From assembly GCA_004297645.1 (NCBI GenBank), contig SCUG01000578.1, forward strand, positions 1 through 6,790: 6,790 nt of DNA, read 5' to 3'. A model generated the notes under the pieces. The model had not been told where the DNA came from. It saw only the letters and a list, made by a program, of their open reading frames with translations, and ran no database searches. The translations under genes and the position numbers were made by a program. This document shows, in pieces, positions 1 to 4,831 of the stretch. The DNA comes from Saprospiraceae bacterium. Lineage in GTDB: Bacteria; Bacteroidota; Bacteroidia; Chitinophagales; Saprospiraceae. The first letter of the stretch is position 1. Every line of letters begins with the position of its first letter.

Positions 1-276
1 TAGTATCAATTTACTAATGGAGCTCTGATTGGAAATGCTTTTGCCCAGGTGAAACAATGTCCGAAGTTAGGAACTGTCCCGTCCCCTGTTTTTGGGGCTT
101 GTTTTTAAAAATTTTTAATCAAAGTTAGATTCCCAATATCTTGTCTCAACTATGGAGTTGACAGTTTTGAAATTGAATTTTCTTCCATCTGGAAAGTACA
201 TAGGAACATTACATTTTGACGATGGGAGAACCGCATCATTTAAGTTTTCGATTTCCCAATAGGAAAAATTCCCATC
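1..276. other. AT-rich stretch without a convincing gene
   Basis: No reading frame here looks like a confident gene. Sampled 60-base blocks are 30% (121-180) and 37% (1-60) G+C, against 62% for a block inside the GGGP synthase gene. Frame +1 is open from base 4 to a TAA at 106-108, but it follows a TAG at 1-3 and has no ATG. The stretch contains a GGAACTGTCCCGTCCCC segment (70-86), a weak terminator-like hairpin (83-106) and a doubtful minus-strand open frame (115-309). It could be ordinary intergenic DNA or decayed accessory DNA; the sequence alone does not decide. Confidence 0.5.
83..106 (+). terminator. possible weak rho-independent terminator
   Basis: CCCC (83-86) can pair with GGGG (94-97) around a 7-nt loop. 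CTTG and a run of five T (102-106) follow. The stem is only 4 bp, so termination would be weak. No gene is seen ending just upstream, because the window begins 82 bases before it. Confidence 0.25.
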
Positions 277-309
277 GCTTGATTTTGGTAGGGCTTGATG
301 CCCCACCAA
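115..309 (-). CDS. doubtful 64-codon open frame, no recognised family
   Basis: The frame opens with TTG (309-307) and ends in TAA (117-115). The first in-frame ATG is well inside. The predicted peptide is polar and rich in N, F, S and K, with no signal peptide, membrane segment or motif I recognise. Its codons are AT-ending, unlike those of the downstream genes. Its first codons lie in one arm of the inverted repeat at 280-314, and it sits just beyond the minus-strand terminator at 367-330, so transcription from the nearby promoter would mostly stop before it. It may be a chance frame or the remnant of a lost gene. Confidence 0.15.
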   Translation of the reverse strand: MVGHQALPKSSDGNFSYWEIENLNDAVLPSSKCNVPMYFPDGRKFNFKTVNSIVETRYWESNFD

Positions 310-314
310 AATCA
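280..314. repeat. long inverted repeat / stem-loop
   Basis: T plus GATTTTGGT (280-289) and GGGC (291-294) pair with GCCC (300-303) and ACCAAAATC plus A (305-314). There is one A/C mismatch and a 5-nt loop TTGAT, giving 14 Watson-Crick pairs. Pairing continues outward with T279-G315, C278-G316 and G277-T317. No T-run directly follows on either strand, so it is not a standard terminator. Its role is unknown; a structured RNA, a protein-binding palindrome or a mobile-element remnant are all possible. Confidence 0.75.
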
Positions 315-329
315 GGTACGCCCCTCTGG

Positions 330-367
330 AAAAAGGAAAAGCATCCCGGTTGCCCGAAATGCTTCCC
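330..367 (-). terminator. intrinsic terminator with GCAA tetraloop
   Basis: On the minus strand, 364-354 (AAGCATTTCGG) pairs with 349-339 (CCGGGATGCTT). This gives 11 consecutive pairs including two G-U, closed by a GCAA (GNRA) tetraloop at 353-350. G365-U338, G366-U337 and G367-C336 can extend the stem. The transcript then reads CC and a run of five U (334-330). The plus-strand reading lacks a T-run after the stem, so the direction is leftward. Confidence 0.7.
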
Positions 368-413
368 TTTGACTTGACGTTCAGCTTAAAGCTTCACCGT
401 CGGTCTTTTGTGA
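331..413 (-). ncRNA. candidate small RNA of about 80 nt
   Basis: On the minus strand a good Bacteroidota promoter (449-419) is followed about 80 nt later by a strong intrinsic terminator (367-330), with no ATG-led ORF between. The 5' part can form a hairpin: GACG (401-398) pairs with CGTC (379-376), and AGCT (393-390) with AGCT (386-383), around an internal loop. The 3' hairpin is the terminator. I do not recognise an Rfam family: it lacks SRP RNA hallmarks and is too short for 6S RNA or tmRNA. The alternative is a transcription-attenuating leader for something further left, but nothing convincing lies there. The 5' end is estimated from the promoter only. Confidence 0.5.
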
Positions 414-418
414 TGCTG

Positions 419-449
419 CAAAGGTACTTATGCCTTCCCTGACTTGCAA
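419..449 (-). promoter_or_regulatory. Bacteroidota sigma-A-type promoter, reading left
   Basis: Read on the minus strand, TTG (449-447) lies 20 nt before TACCTTTG (426-419). The latter matches the Bacteroidota -7 consensus TAnnTTTG exactly, and the spacing fits the known -33/-7 arrangement. The start point is expected at about 413-411. It drives the candidate small RNA. Confidence 0.6.
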
Positions 450-478
450 CCGTGGTCTGTGAGATAGTCCTGACAATA

Positions 479-501
479 GGGGGTTGAACCGCCCCTTTTT
501 T
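479..501 (+). terminator. possible rho-independent terminator before the Uma2 gene
   Basis: GGGG (479-482) pairs with CCCC (492-495) around a 9-nt loop, and six T (496-501) follow directly. The stem is short but all G-C. It would stop plus-strand transcription entering from the left and so insulate the gene at 534. No plus-strand gene is seen upstream of it in the window. Confidence 0.4.
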
Positions 502-511
502 GAAAATGCCT

Positions 512-519
512 TATTTTTG
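512..519 (+). promoter_or_regulatory. candidate -7 element for the Uma2 gene
   Basis: TATTTTTG fits TAnnTTTG and lies 14 nt before the ATG at 534, so the mRNA leader would be only about 8 nt. No good -33 TTTG stands at the usual distance; the nearest, TTG at 484-486, is about 25 nt away. Treat as tentative. Confidence 0.3.
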
Positions 520-533
520 AAAAAAATACAGCG

Positions 534-1136
534 ATGGACGTACAGACCATTTCAAAAGAGAGAAAAGAAGTGAGTGAAAAAGTACCTGATTACTTGGTTT
601 ACGAAGTAGTAAGGGGCAAGCCCATTTTCTACAAGGGTTACAAGGATGTTTTGAACAAAACAACAACCTTTGAAGAAATAAAAATGGAAAGCACACTTCA
701 ATCTTTTTTGAAAACCTATCTTTCACATCTATTGATAGTCAGCCTGTCGGGTAGAAACATGGTTGTGCTTGCTGGTGAACTTGGGTTGAATCTACCGGAT
801 TCTTCCAAACGGGGAGCGAACCTTTCTATTTTTAAAAAAGAAAACCTGCTGATTCACAGGCATTTTTCAGACCTGCCGCCTGAAGTTATCCTGGAAATTG
901 ACGTTCACGCAGACACCGAAGCGACGACGGAAATGGACTACGTGCTCGAAAAAATTCAGGACTACCTCGATTTTGGCGTCAAGAAAGTCATCAGGATTTT
1001 TACCAAAAACCGCAAAGTCATGGTAGCCACCAAGGAAGAACCCTGGCTGACGCAAAGCTTGAGCATGGACATCGAAGTTTGGGAGGAGGTGAAGCTGAGC
1101 CTGCAAGAGCTGGCCGAACAATTCCAGAACAAGTAA
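534..1136 (+). CDS. Uma2 family (DUF820) endonuclease-fold protein
   Basis: This 200-residue protein fits the DUF820/Uma2 family, a PD-(D/E)XK nuclease-like fold often found in multicopy in bacterial genomes, with no settled cellular role. Seen in the sequence: the N-terminal YEVVRGKPIFYKGYKDVL block (23-40) that typifies the Bacteroidota branch, the core EVILEID (117-123) with E121 and D123, and K140 in a helix leading to DYLDFGVKKVIRIF (143-156), followed by the KVMVAT strand. The length is normal for the family. The ATG at 534 is the only sensible start. Where relatives usually carry Asp before the IAIF-like strand, this protein reads ANLSIF (95-100), so one metal-binding Asp may be replaced. 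The first part of the gene is AT-rich (33% G+C at 541-600), the last part is not (55% at 901-960). It could be an active nuclease or a degenerate member. The family call is firm, the activity unknown. Confidence 0.85.
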   Translation: MDVQTISKERKEVSEKVPDYLVYEVVRGKPIFYKGYKDVLNKTTTFEEIKMESTLQSFLKTYLSHLLIVSLSGRNMVVLAGELGLNLPDSSKRGANLSIFKKENLLIHRHFSDLPPEVILEIDVHADTEATTEMDYVLEKIQDYLDFGVKKVIRIFTKNRKVMVATKEEPWLTQSLSMDIEVWEEVKLSLQELAEQFQNK

Positions 1137-1138
1137 AT

Positions 1139-1179
1139 CCCGGCACTTTGAAAAATTTATTCCCACCCGGCACTTTGAA
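1139..1179 (+). repeat. 14-bp direct repeat, 27 bp apart
   Basis: CCCGGCACTTTGAA occurs at 1139-1152 and again at 1166-1179. The period is 27 bp, a multiple of three, so both copies encode PGTLK in the glycosyltransferase frame. Each copy ends with a TTG that could be the start codon (1148 or 1175). It looks like a small local duplication at the gene start. Confidence 0.7.
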
Positions 1180-2578
1180 GTGGTTTGTTGCAGTACTGAT
1201 GGTCGTTTTGGATTTGGAGCTGGGCTATTTTACGGAGCAGCACGAGTTCCCGAAAATCATCGCTTTTTACATCCCTTTTTTCGCCCTCTACCTTTTCGCC
1301 TTTCACCAATCCAAAATTCCCTTTTTCATTTTCATCGCCATCCTCCTGCGCTTTATCCTGGTGTTCTCATTGCCACACCTTTCCAACGACGTGTACCGCT
1401 TCATCTGGGACGGGCGCCTGCTGGTGCAGGGCTACAACCCGTTCGACCACCTGCCCCGGTATTACTTAGAGGCGCAGCACCAGGTACCGGGCATTGACCA
1501 GGCATTGTTCGAGGCCTTCGGTGCAAAGGATTTTTTTACCGTATATCCGCCGGTGGCGCAGGCCCAATTTGCCTCTGCCGTGTGGCTCTTTCCCGAAAGC
1601 ATCCGGGGGGCTGCCATCGTGATGAAATTGTGGCTATTCGCCTTCGAGGTGGGCTCCATTTTTTTAATAATAAAACTGCTAAAACGCTTCCGGCTTCCCG
1701 CCCGCAACGTGCTCATCTATGCACTCAACCCGCTCATCATCGTAGAAATCACGGGCAACCTCCACTTCGAGGGGGCCATGGTTTTTTTCCTCCTGCTGGC
1801 GCTGTGGCTATTGGTAAAATGCCAACCTCAAACTGTCCGCTGCATTATTCTATCCGCCGCCGCCTTCGCCTTTTCCATCTGCTCTAAGCTGCTGACGGTG
1901 TTGTTTCTGCCGTTCTTATTTTATTATTTTAAAAACTCAGGCAGGGTTTCGGCCCCTGCCGGAATAAAGTCAGCATGGACAGGGTGGGAGAAAAGCATCC
2001 CCTACTTCGCCGTGACCGGTCTTGCCACCGTGCTGCTTTTTTTGCCCATCGTCAATGTCACTTTCGTTCGCAATTTTGGTGGCAGCCTGAATCTGTATTT
2101 TCAAAAATTGGAGTACAACGCCAGCTTGTACTACCTGCTGCGATGGGTGGGGTACCTATTCAGCGGGTACAACCAGATAGCCGCCATCGGGCCAGGTCTG
2201 GGCCTGCTGGCTATGGCCGGCATTTTATGGATGGCGTTTTTTAAAAAACAACCCGCCGCTGATATTGAGTCTTTTGAAAAAAATATGCTGGAACTATGGC
2301 TGTTCGCCATCTCACTTTACCTCGCATGCACCACCACGCTGCACCCGTGGTATTTAGCATTGCCCCTCGTGCTGTGCGTGTTCACCCGCTGGCGCTTTCC
2401 CGTGGTTTGGTCGGGGCTTATTTTTTTGACTTACGTCAATTACAGCTATGAGCCTTTCCGGGAAAATCTATGGGTGGTGGCGCTGGAATACGTGGCAGTT
2501 GCGAGTTGGTTTGTGTGGGAGTGGAAAAGTAAAACTGGAAATACGCAATCACCGGCCTATCTTAGCCGCACCAAGTAA
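1148..2578 (+). CDS. GT-C fold, GT87/DUF2029-like glycosyltransferase, multi-pass membrane protein
   Basis: The protein is about 476 residues and very hydrophobic, with roughly ten or more membrane spans. It fits GT-C enzymes that move a sugar, probably mannose or a related hexose, from a polyprenyl-phosphate donor on the outer face of the inner membrane. Family marks (numbered from TTG 1148): LSNDVYRFIWDGRL (78-91) with acidic D81 and D88 after an early span, GYNPFDHLP (95-103), VYPPVAQ (132-138), NLHFEGA (204-210) and TLHPWYLALP (397-406). The start is uncertain. The frame is open back into the Uma2 gene and has no ATG until 1199, which would cut the first span. TTG at 1148 or 1175 keeps it whole. 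No Shine-Dalgarno is seen. The gene begins 11 nt after the Uma2 stop. Donor and acceptor are not readable from sequence; other GT-C families (GT39, GT83) are less likely. Confidence 0.8.
   Translation: MKNLFPPGTLKWFVAVLMVVLDLELGYFTEQHEFPKIIAFYIPFFALYLFAFHQSKIPFFIFIAILLRFILVFSLPHLSNDVYRFIWDGRLLVQGYNPFDHLPRYYLEAQHQVPGIDQALFEAFGAKDFFTVYPPVAQAQFASAVWLFPESIRGAAIVMKLWLFAFEVGSIFLIIKLLKRFRLPARNVLIYALNPLIIVEITGNLHFEGAMVFFLLLALWLLVKCQPQTVRCIILSAAAFAFSICSKLLTVLFLPFLFYYFKNSGRVSAPAGIKSAWTGWEKSIPYFAVTGLATVLLFLPIVNVTFVRNFGGSLNLYFQKLEYNASLYYLLRWVGYLFSGYNQIAAIGPGLGLLAMAGILWMAFFKKQPAADIESFEKNMLELWLFAISLYLACTTTLHPWYLALPLVLCVFTRWRFPVVWSGLIFLTYVNYSYEPFRENLWVVALEYVAVASWFVWEWKSKTGNTQSPAYLSRTK
2558..2565 (+). promoter_or_regulatory. 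candidate -7 element for the GGGP synthase gene
   Basis: TATCTTAG differs from TAnnTTTG at one base and lies in the last codons of the glycosyltransferase gene, about 50 nt before the ATG at 2615. The base pattern at the -33 position (CTGG at 2535-2538) is poor. If used, it would give the synthase its own transcript. Otherwise the gene is read through from upstream. Confidence 0.25.
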
Positions 2579-2614
2579 TTTCGCAGCCATGCGAATCAAC
2601 GAACAACACACATC

Positions 2615-3376
2615 ATGTCCCAAACCACCATCTACCACGCTCTCACTGAAGCCAAAGCCGCCGGCAAGAAAAGGTTCGCCGTACTCATTGACCCCGACAA
2701 AGTGCGGCTCGGCAACATGGACGGTGTGCTCGACAACGCCGTGAAGGCCGGCGTAGATTACTTTTTCATCGGCGGCAGCCTCATCGTGAACAACATGCTC
2801 GACGAGTGCCTGCTGGCCATCAAAGAACGCTGCCACATCCCGATGATTTTGTTTCCCGGCAATTCGCTCCAACTCAGTTGGAAGGCCGACGCCATCTTAT
2901 TCCTGTCGCTCATTTCGGGCCGGAATGCCGACCTGCTCATCGGCAACCATGTCATCGCCGCCCCCTACCTCAAGCTCAGCCCGCTCGAAATATTGCCTAC
3001 CGGCTACATGCTGCTGGACGGCGGGGCTTCCACTGCCGTGCAATACATGAGCAACACCCGGCCCATCCCCGCCAACAAAGATGACATCGCCATCTGCACC
3101 GCTATGGCAGGCGAGATGCTCGGCCTGCGCCTCGTGTTCATGGACGCTGGCAGTGGCGCACCGAACCCCATCAGCGAGGACATCATTGAGTCGGTCAGCA
3201 ACGCCATCTCCATTCCGCTCATAGTGGGCGGCGGCATTCGCACGCCGGAAAAAGCATCGGCGAACGCCAAAGCAGGTGCCGACGTCATCGTGGTGGGGAA
3301 CGCCATTGAAAAAGACCCCGGGCTGGTATTGGAATTGGCGGCGGCGGTGCATTCGGCGGAGAGGGAACCAGAGTAG
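2615..3376 (+). CDS. geranylgeranylglyceryl / heptaprenylglyceryl phosphate synthase (GGGPS, group II)
   Basis: This soluble TIM-barrel prenyltransferase joins glycerol-1-phosphate to a polyprenyl diphosphate by an ether bond, the first committed step of archaeal-type ether lipids. In Bacteroidota, group II enzymes of this type are known, but their cellular product is poorly understood. The 253-residue length is typical. Visible family blocks: FAVLIDPDK (21-29), FFIGGSL (50-56), MILFPGN (77-83), ISGRN (100-104), YMLLDGGASTAV (131-142), MDAGSGA (176-182), PLIVGGGIR (201-209) and VIVVGNAIE (224-232). Together these form the phosphate- and glycerol-phosphate-binding loops and look intact. ATG 2615 gives the expected N-terminus. 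The gene follows the glycosyltransferase by 36 nt, and its TAG is 3 nt from the convergent HlyD stop. The prenyl chain length used cannot be read with certainty. Confidence 0.95.
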   Translation: MSQTTIYHALTEAKAAGKKRFAVLIDPDKVRLGNMDGVLDNAVKAGVDYFFIGGSLIVNNMLDECLLAIKERCHIPMILFPGNSLQLSWKADAILFLSLISGRNADLLIGNHVIAAPYLKLSPLEILPTGYMLLDGGASTAVQYMSNTRPIPANKDDIAICTAMAGEMLGLRLVFMDAGSGAPNPISEDIIESVSNAISIPLIVGGGIRTPEKASANAKAGADVIVVGNAIEKDPGLVLELAAAVHSAEREPE

Positions 3377-3379
3377 GCG

Positions 3380-4678
3380 TCACCCTGCGCCCCAGCCCCA
3401 CACCCGCTCGAATAAGCGTTCCAACAAACTCCTTTTTTTCGTTACAATGCGCGCAGTGCCCTTCATTTCCTGCCGGAAGGGGATGGTTTGGCCGTAGCTG
3501 GTGAGGAGGCTGCCGGGCAGTGCGATTTCTATTTCGTAGCCGCCGCCCACCGGTACCGGCCCGATGCGGCTGACCTTACCGGTCAGCACGCCAGACTCGC
3601 GGTAAGGATAGCCCTCCAGCCGGATGTTGACGGGCAGCCCGGCGCTCACTTTGCCAGCGCCGGCGCCGGGCAGCAAGGCTCTGGCGATGACGGGGCCTGC
3701 CTCCTGCCGGGGCACGATGGTCAGCACTTCGGCGCCTTTTTCCACAAATTGCTGTTCGCTCCAGGCGTTGGTCAGAGCCACTTCCCCGGCAATGGGCGCC
3801 ACGAGCAGCCAGGTGTTTTTCCAGGTTTCGATTTCACCGCGCAATTGCTGCAACTCGCTGCGGAGGTCGAGCACCCGGTCGTTATGCCCATTAGACTGTA
3901 GTTGCCGCAAGTCGAGGATTTGGGCTTCCATTTGCCGGATGCGCAGTTCGTTTTGAACGGCGCCGGTGCGCAGCGATTGCAGCTCGCGGCGCAGGCGCAG
4001 CCAGGCAGTCTGGCTCTGCTCTTTTTCAAGCCGGTTGAGTGCACCGGATTCAAAAAGAAGGCTGTCTTGCCGGAAGTTTTCCCGCGCCAGGGCGACCTCT
4101 TCGTCGAGTAGGGCCTCCTGCCGGGAGAGAGAATGGTTGAGCGAAACGGTGGCGGCTATCTGGCTGCGCAGGTTGCTCATTTTTTGAAAATTGACATCTT
4201 GCCGGAGGAAGAATTGCAGGTCTTTGAATTTTTGAGAAAAACGGGCGTAGCCCGCCTGCAAGCTTCCGAGTTGCAGTGGTTCCGGCAATAAAACGGAAGT
4301 CAGTGCGGAGGGGGGCTGGCTGTCCAGGTTTTTCAAAAAATCGCTCAGTGCCTGTATGTCCGGCAGATGGGCCGGATTATCAAAAACGGCCAATAAGCCA
4401 CCCTGATTTACGAGGCTCCCATTTTGCACCAAAAGCTGGCTGATTCGGGCGCTTTGCCCGGCCACTACACGGATGGGTGGGTGCTGCGTGGTGAGCACTG
4501 CCTGCGCTTCCACGACGTCGGGGTAGCGGACAAACCAACTAATAGCAAGCATTAAGAGCACTCCGGCGGCCAATGCCGTCGTGCCCCAACGCAGCATCCA
4601 TCCGGGCGGTTTGCCGATGATGGCTTGCATGTCTTCGTGCTCGCTCAATCGGAGGTGGTCAGGATTTTCGTCAGGCAT
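3380..4678 (-). CDS. HlyD family secretion protein (periplasmic adaptor of the exporter)
   Basis: This 432-residue membrane fusion protein would link the inner-membrane ABC exporter to an outer-membrane channel. Features in order: a cytoplasmic tail (1-32), one membrane span (about 33-50), the first half of a lipoyl-like domain (about 65-100), a long helical coiled-coil region rich in L, Q, E and R (about 165-290), the second lipoyl half beginning VAPIAGEV (293-300), a beta-barrel segment (about 326-412) and a short amphipathic tail (SLLERLFERVW). The first ATG is at 4678. A TTG at 4693 would add five residues (MKNNR) but is less likely. It lies downstream of the C39-domain ABC gene on the same strand, 153 nt away, as expected for an exporter operon. 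No TolC-like partner is seen. The family call is firm; the substrate is unknown. Confidence 0.93.
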   Translation of the reverse strand: MPDENPDHLRLSEHEDMQAIIGKPPGWMLRWGTTALAAGVLLMLAISWFVRYPDVVEAQAVLTTQHPPIRVVAGQSARISQLLVQNGSLVNQGGLLAVFDNPAHLPDIQALSDFLKNLDSQPPSALTSVLLPEPLQLGSLQAGYARFSQKFKDLQFFLRQDVNFQKMSNLRSQIAATVSLNHSLSRQEALLDEEVALARENFRQDSLLFESGALNRLEKEQSQTAWLRLRRELQSLRTGAVQNELRIRQMEAQILDLRQLQSNGHNDRVLDLRSELQQLRGEIETWKNTWLLVAPIAGEVALTNAWSEQQFVEKGAEVLTIVPRQEAGPVIARALLPGAGAGKVSAGLPVNIRLEGYPYRESGVLTGKVSRIGPVPVGGGYEIEIALPGSLLTSYGQTIPFRQEMKGTARIVTKKRSLLERLFERVWGWGAG

Positions 4679-4831
4679 TCTATTATTTTTCAAGATGGTT
4701 AGGTATAAAAGTCACGTTCATCGGTGTTTTCAAACTCAAGCGACTTTGCGGTTTTTAAGTCACCGGACTAACTGGTGATAGACAACTCTATCCTTCAATT
4801 CCATTGAAGGACGTTTGCATGCGGCACGGAA
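4679..4831 (-). other. intergenic gap within the exporter operon
   Basis: This 153-base gap separates the ABC stop (4834-4832) from the HlyD start. It holds the inverted repeat at 4791-4811 and a smaller CACC/GGTG palindrome at 4761-4777. A 14-codon ATG-led frame (4804-4760) is also present. A separate open stretch in another frame ends in TAA at 4701-4699 and translates to LEFENTDERDFYT at its end. No convincing promoter, Shine-Dalgarno sequence or double-glycine leader peptide is seen. The short frames may be chance or the remains of a broken small gene. Confidence 0.5.
4791..4811. repeat. perfect inverted repeat, 9-bp arms
   Basis: TCCTTCAAT (4791-4799) and ATTGAAGGA (4803-4811) are perfect reverse complements around a 3-nt loop. 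The repeat lies 20 nt after the stop of the ABC gene on the minus strand. No T-run follows on that strand, so it is not a classical terminator. It may be an mRNA-stabilising hairpin or a partial attenuator that lowers HlyD relative to the transporter. Confidence 0.6.

Noticed and set aside
330..510. tRNA, tmRNA, SRP RNA or 6S RNA in the left intergenic region
   Set aside because: I found no cloverleaf with T-loop and CCA end and no SRP core motif, and the promoter-to-terminator distance is too short for 6S RNA or tmRNA.
2897..3352. Minus-strand open frame (151 codons) opposite the GGGP synthase gene
   Set aside because: It is a shadow of a clear GGGPS gene. Its His- and Gly-rich product has no family features.
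4699..4740. Promoter for the HlyD gene in the gap (TTTG followed by a TATA-like stretch)
   Set aside because: A TTTG is present, but the -7 part reads TATACCTA, which lacks the TTTG end of the Bacteroidota consensus. Read-through from the ABC gene is simpler.
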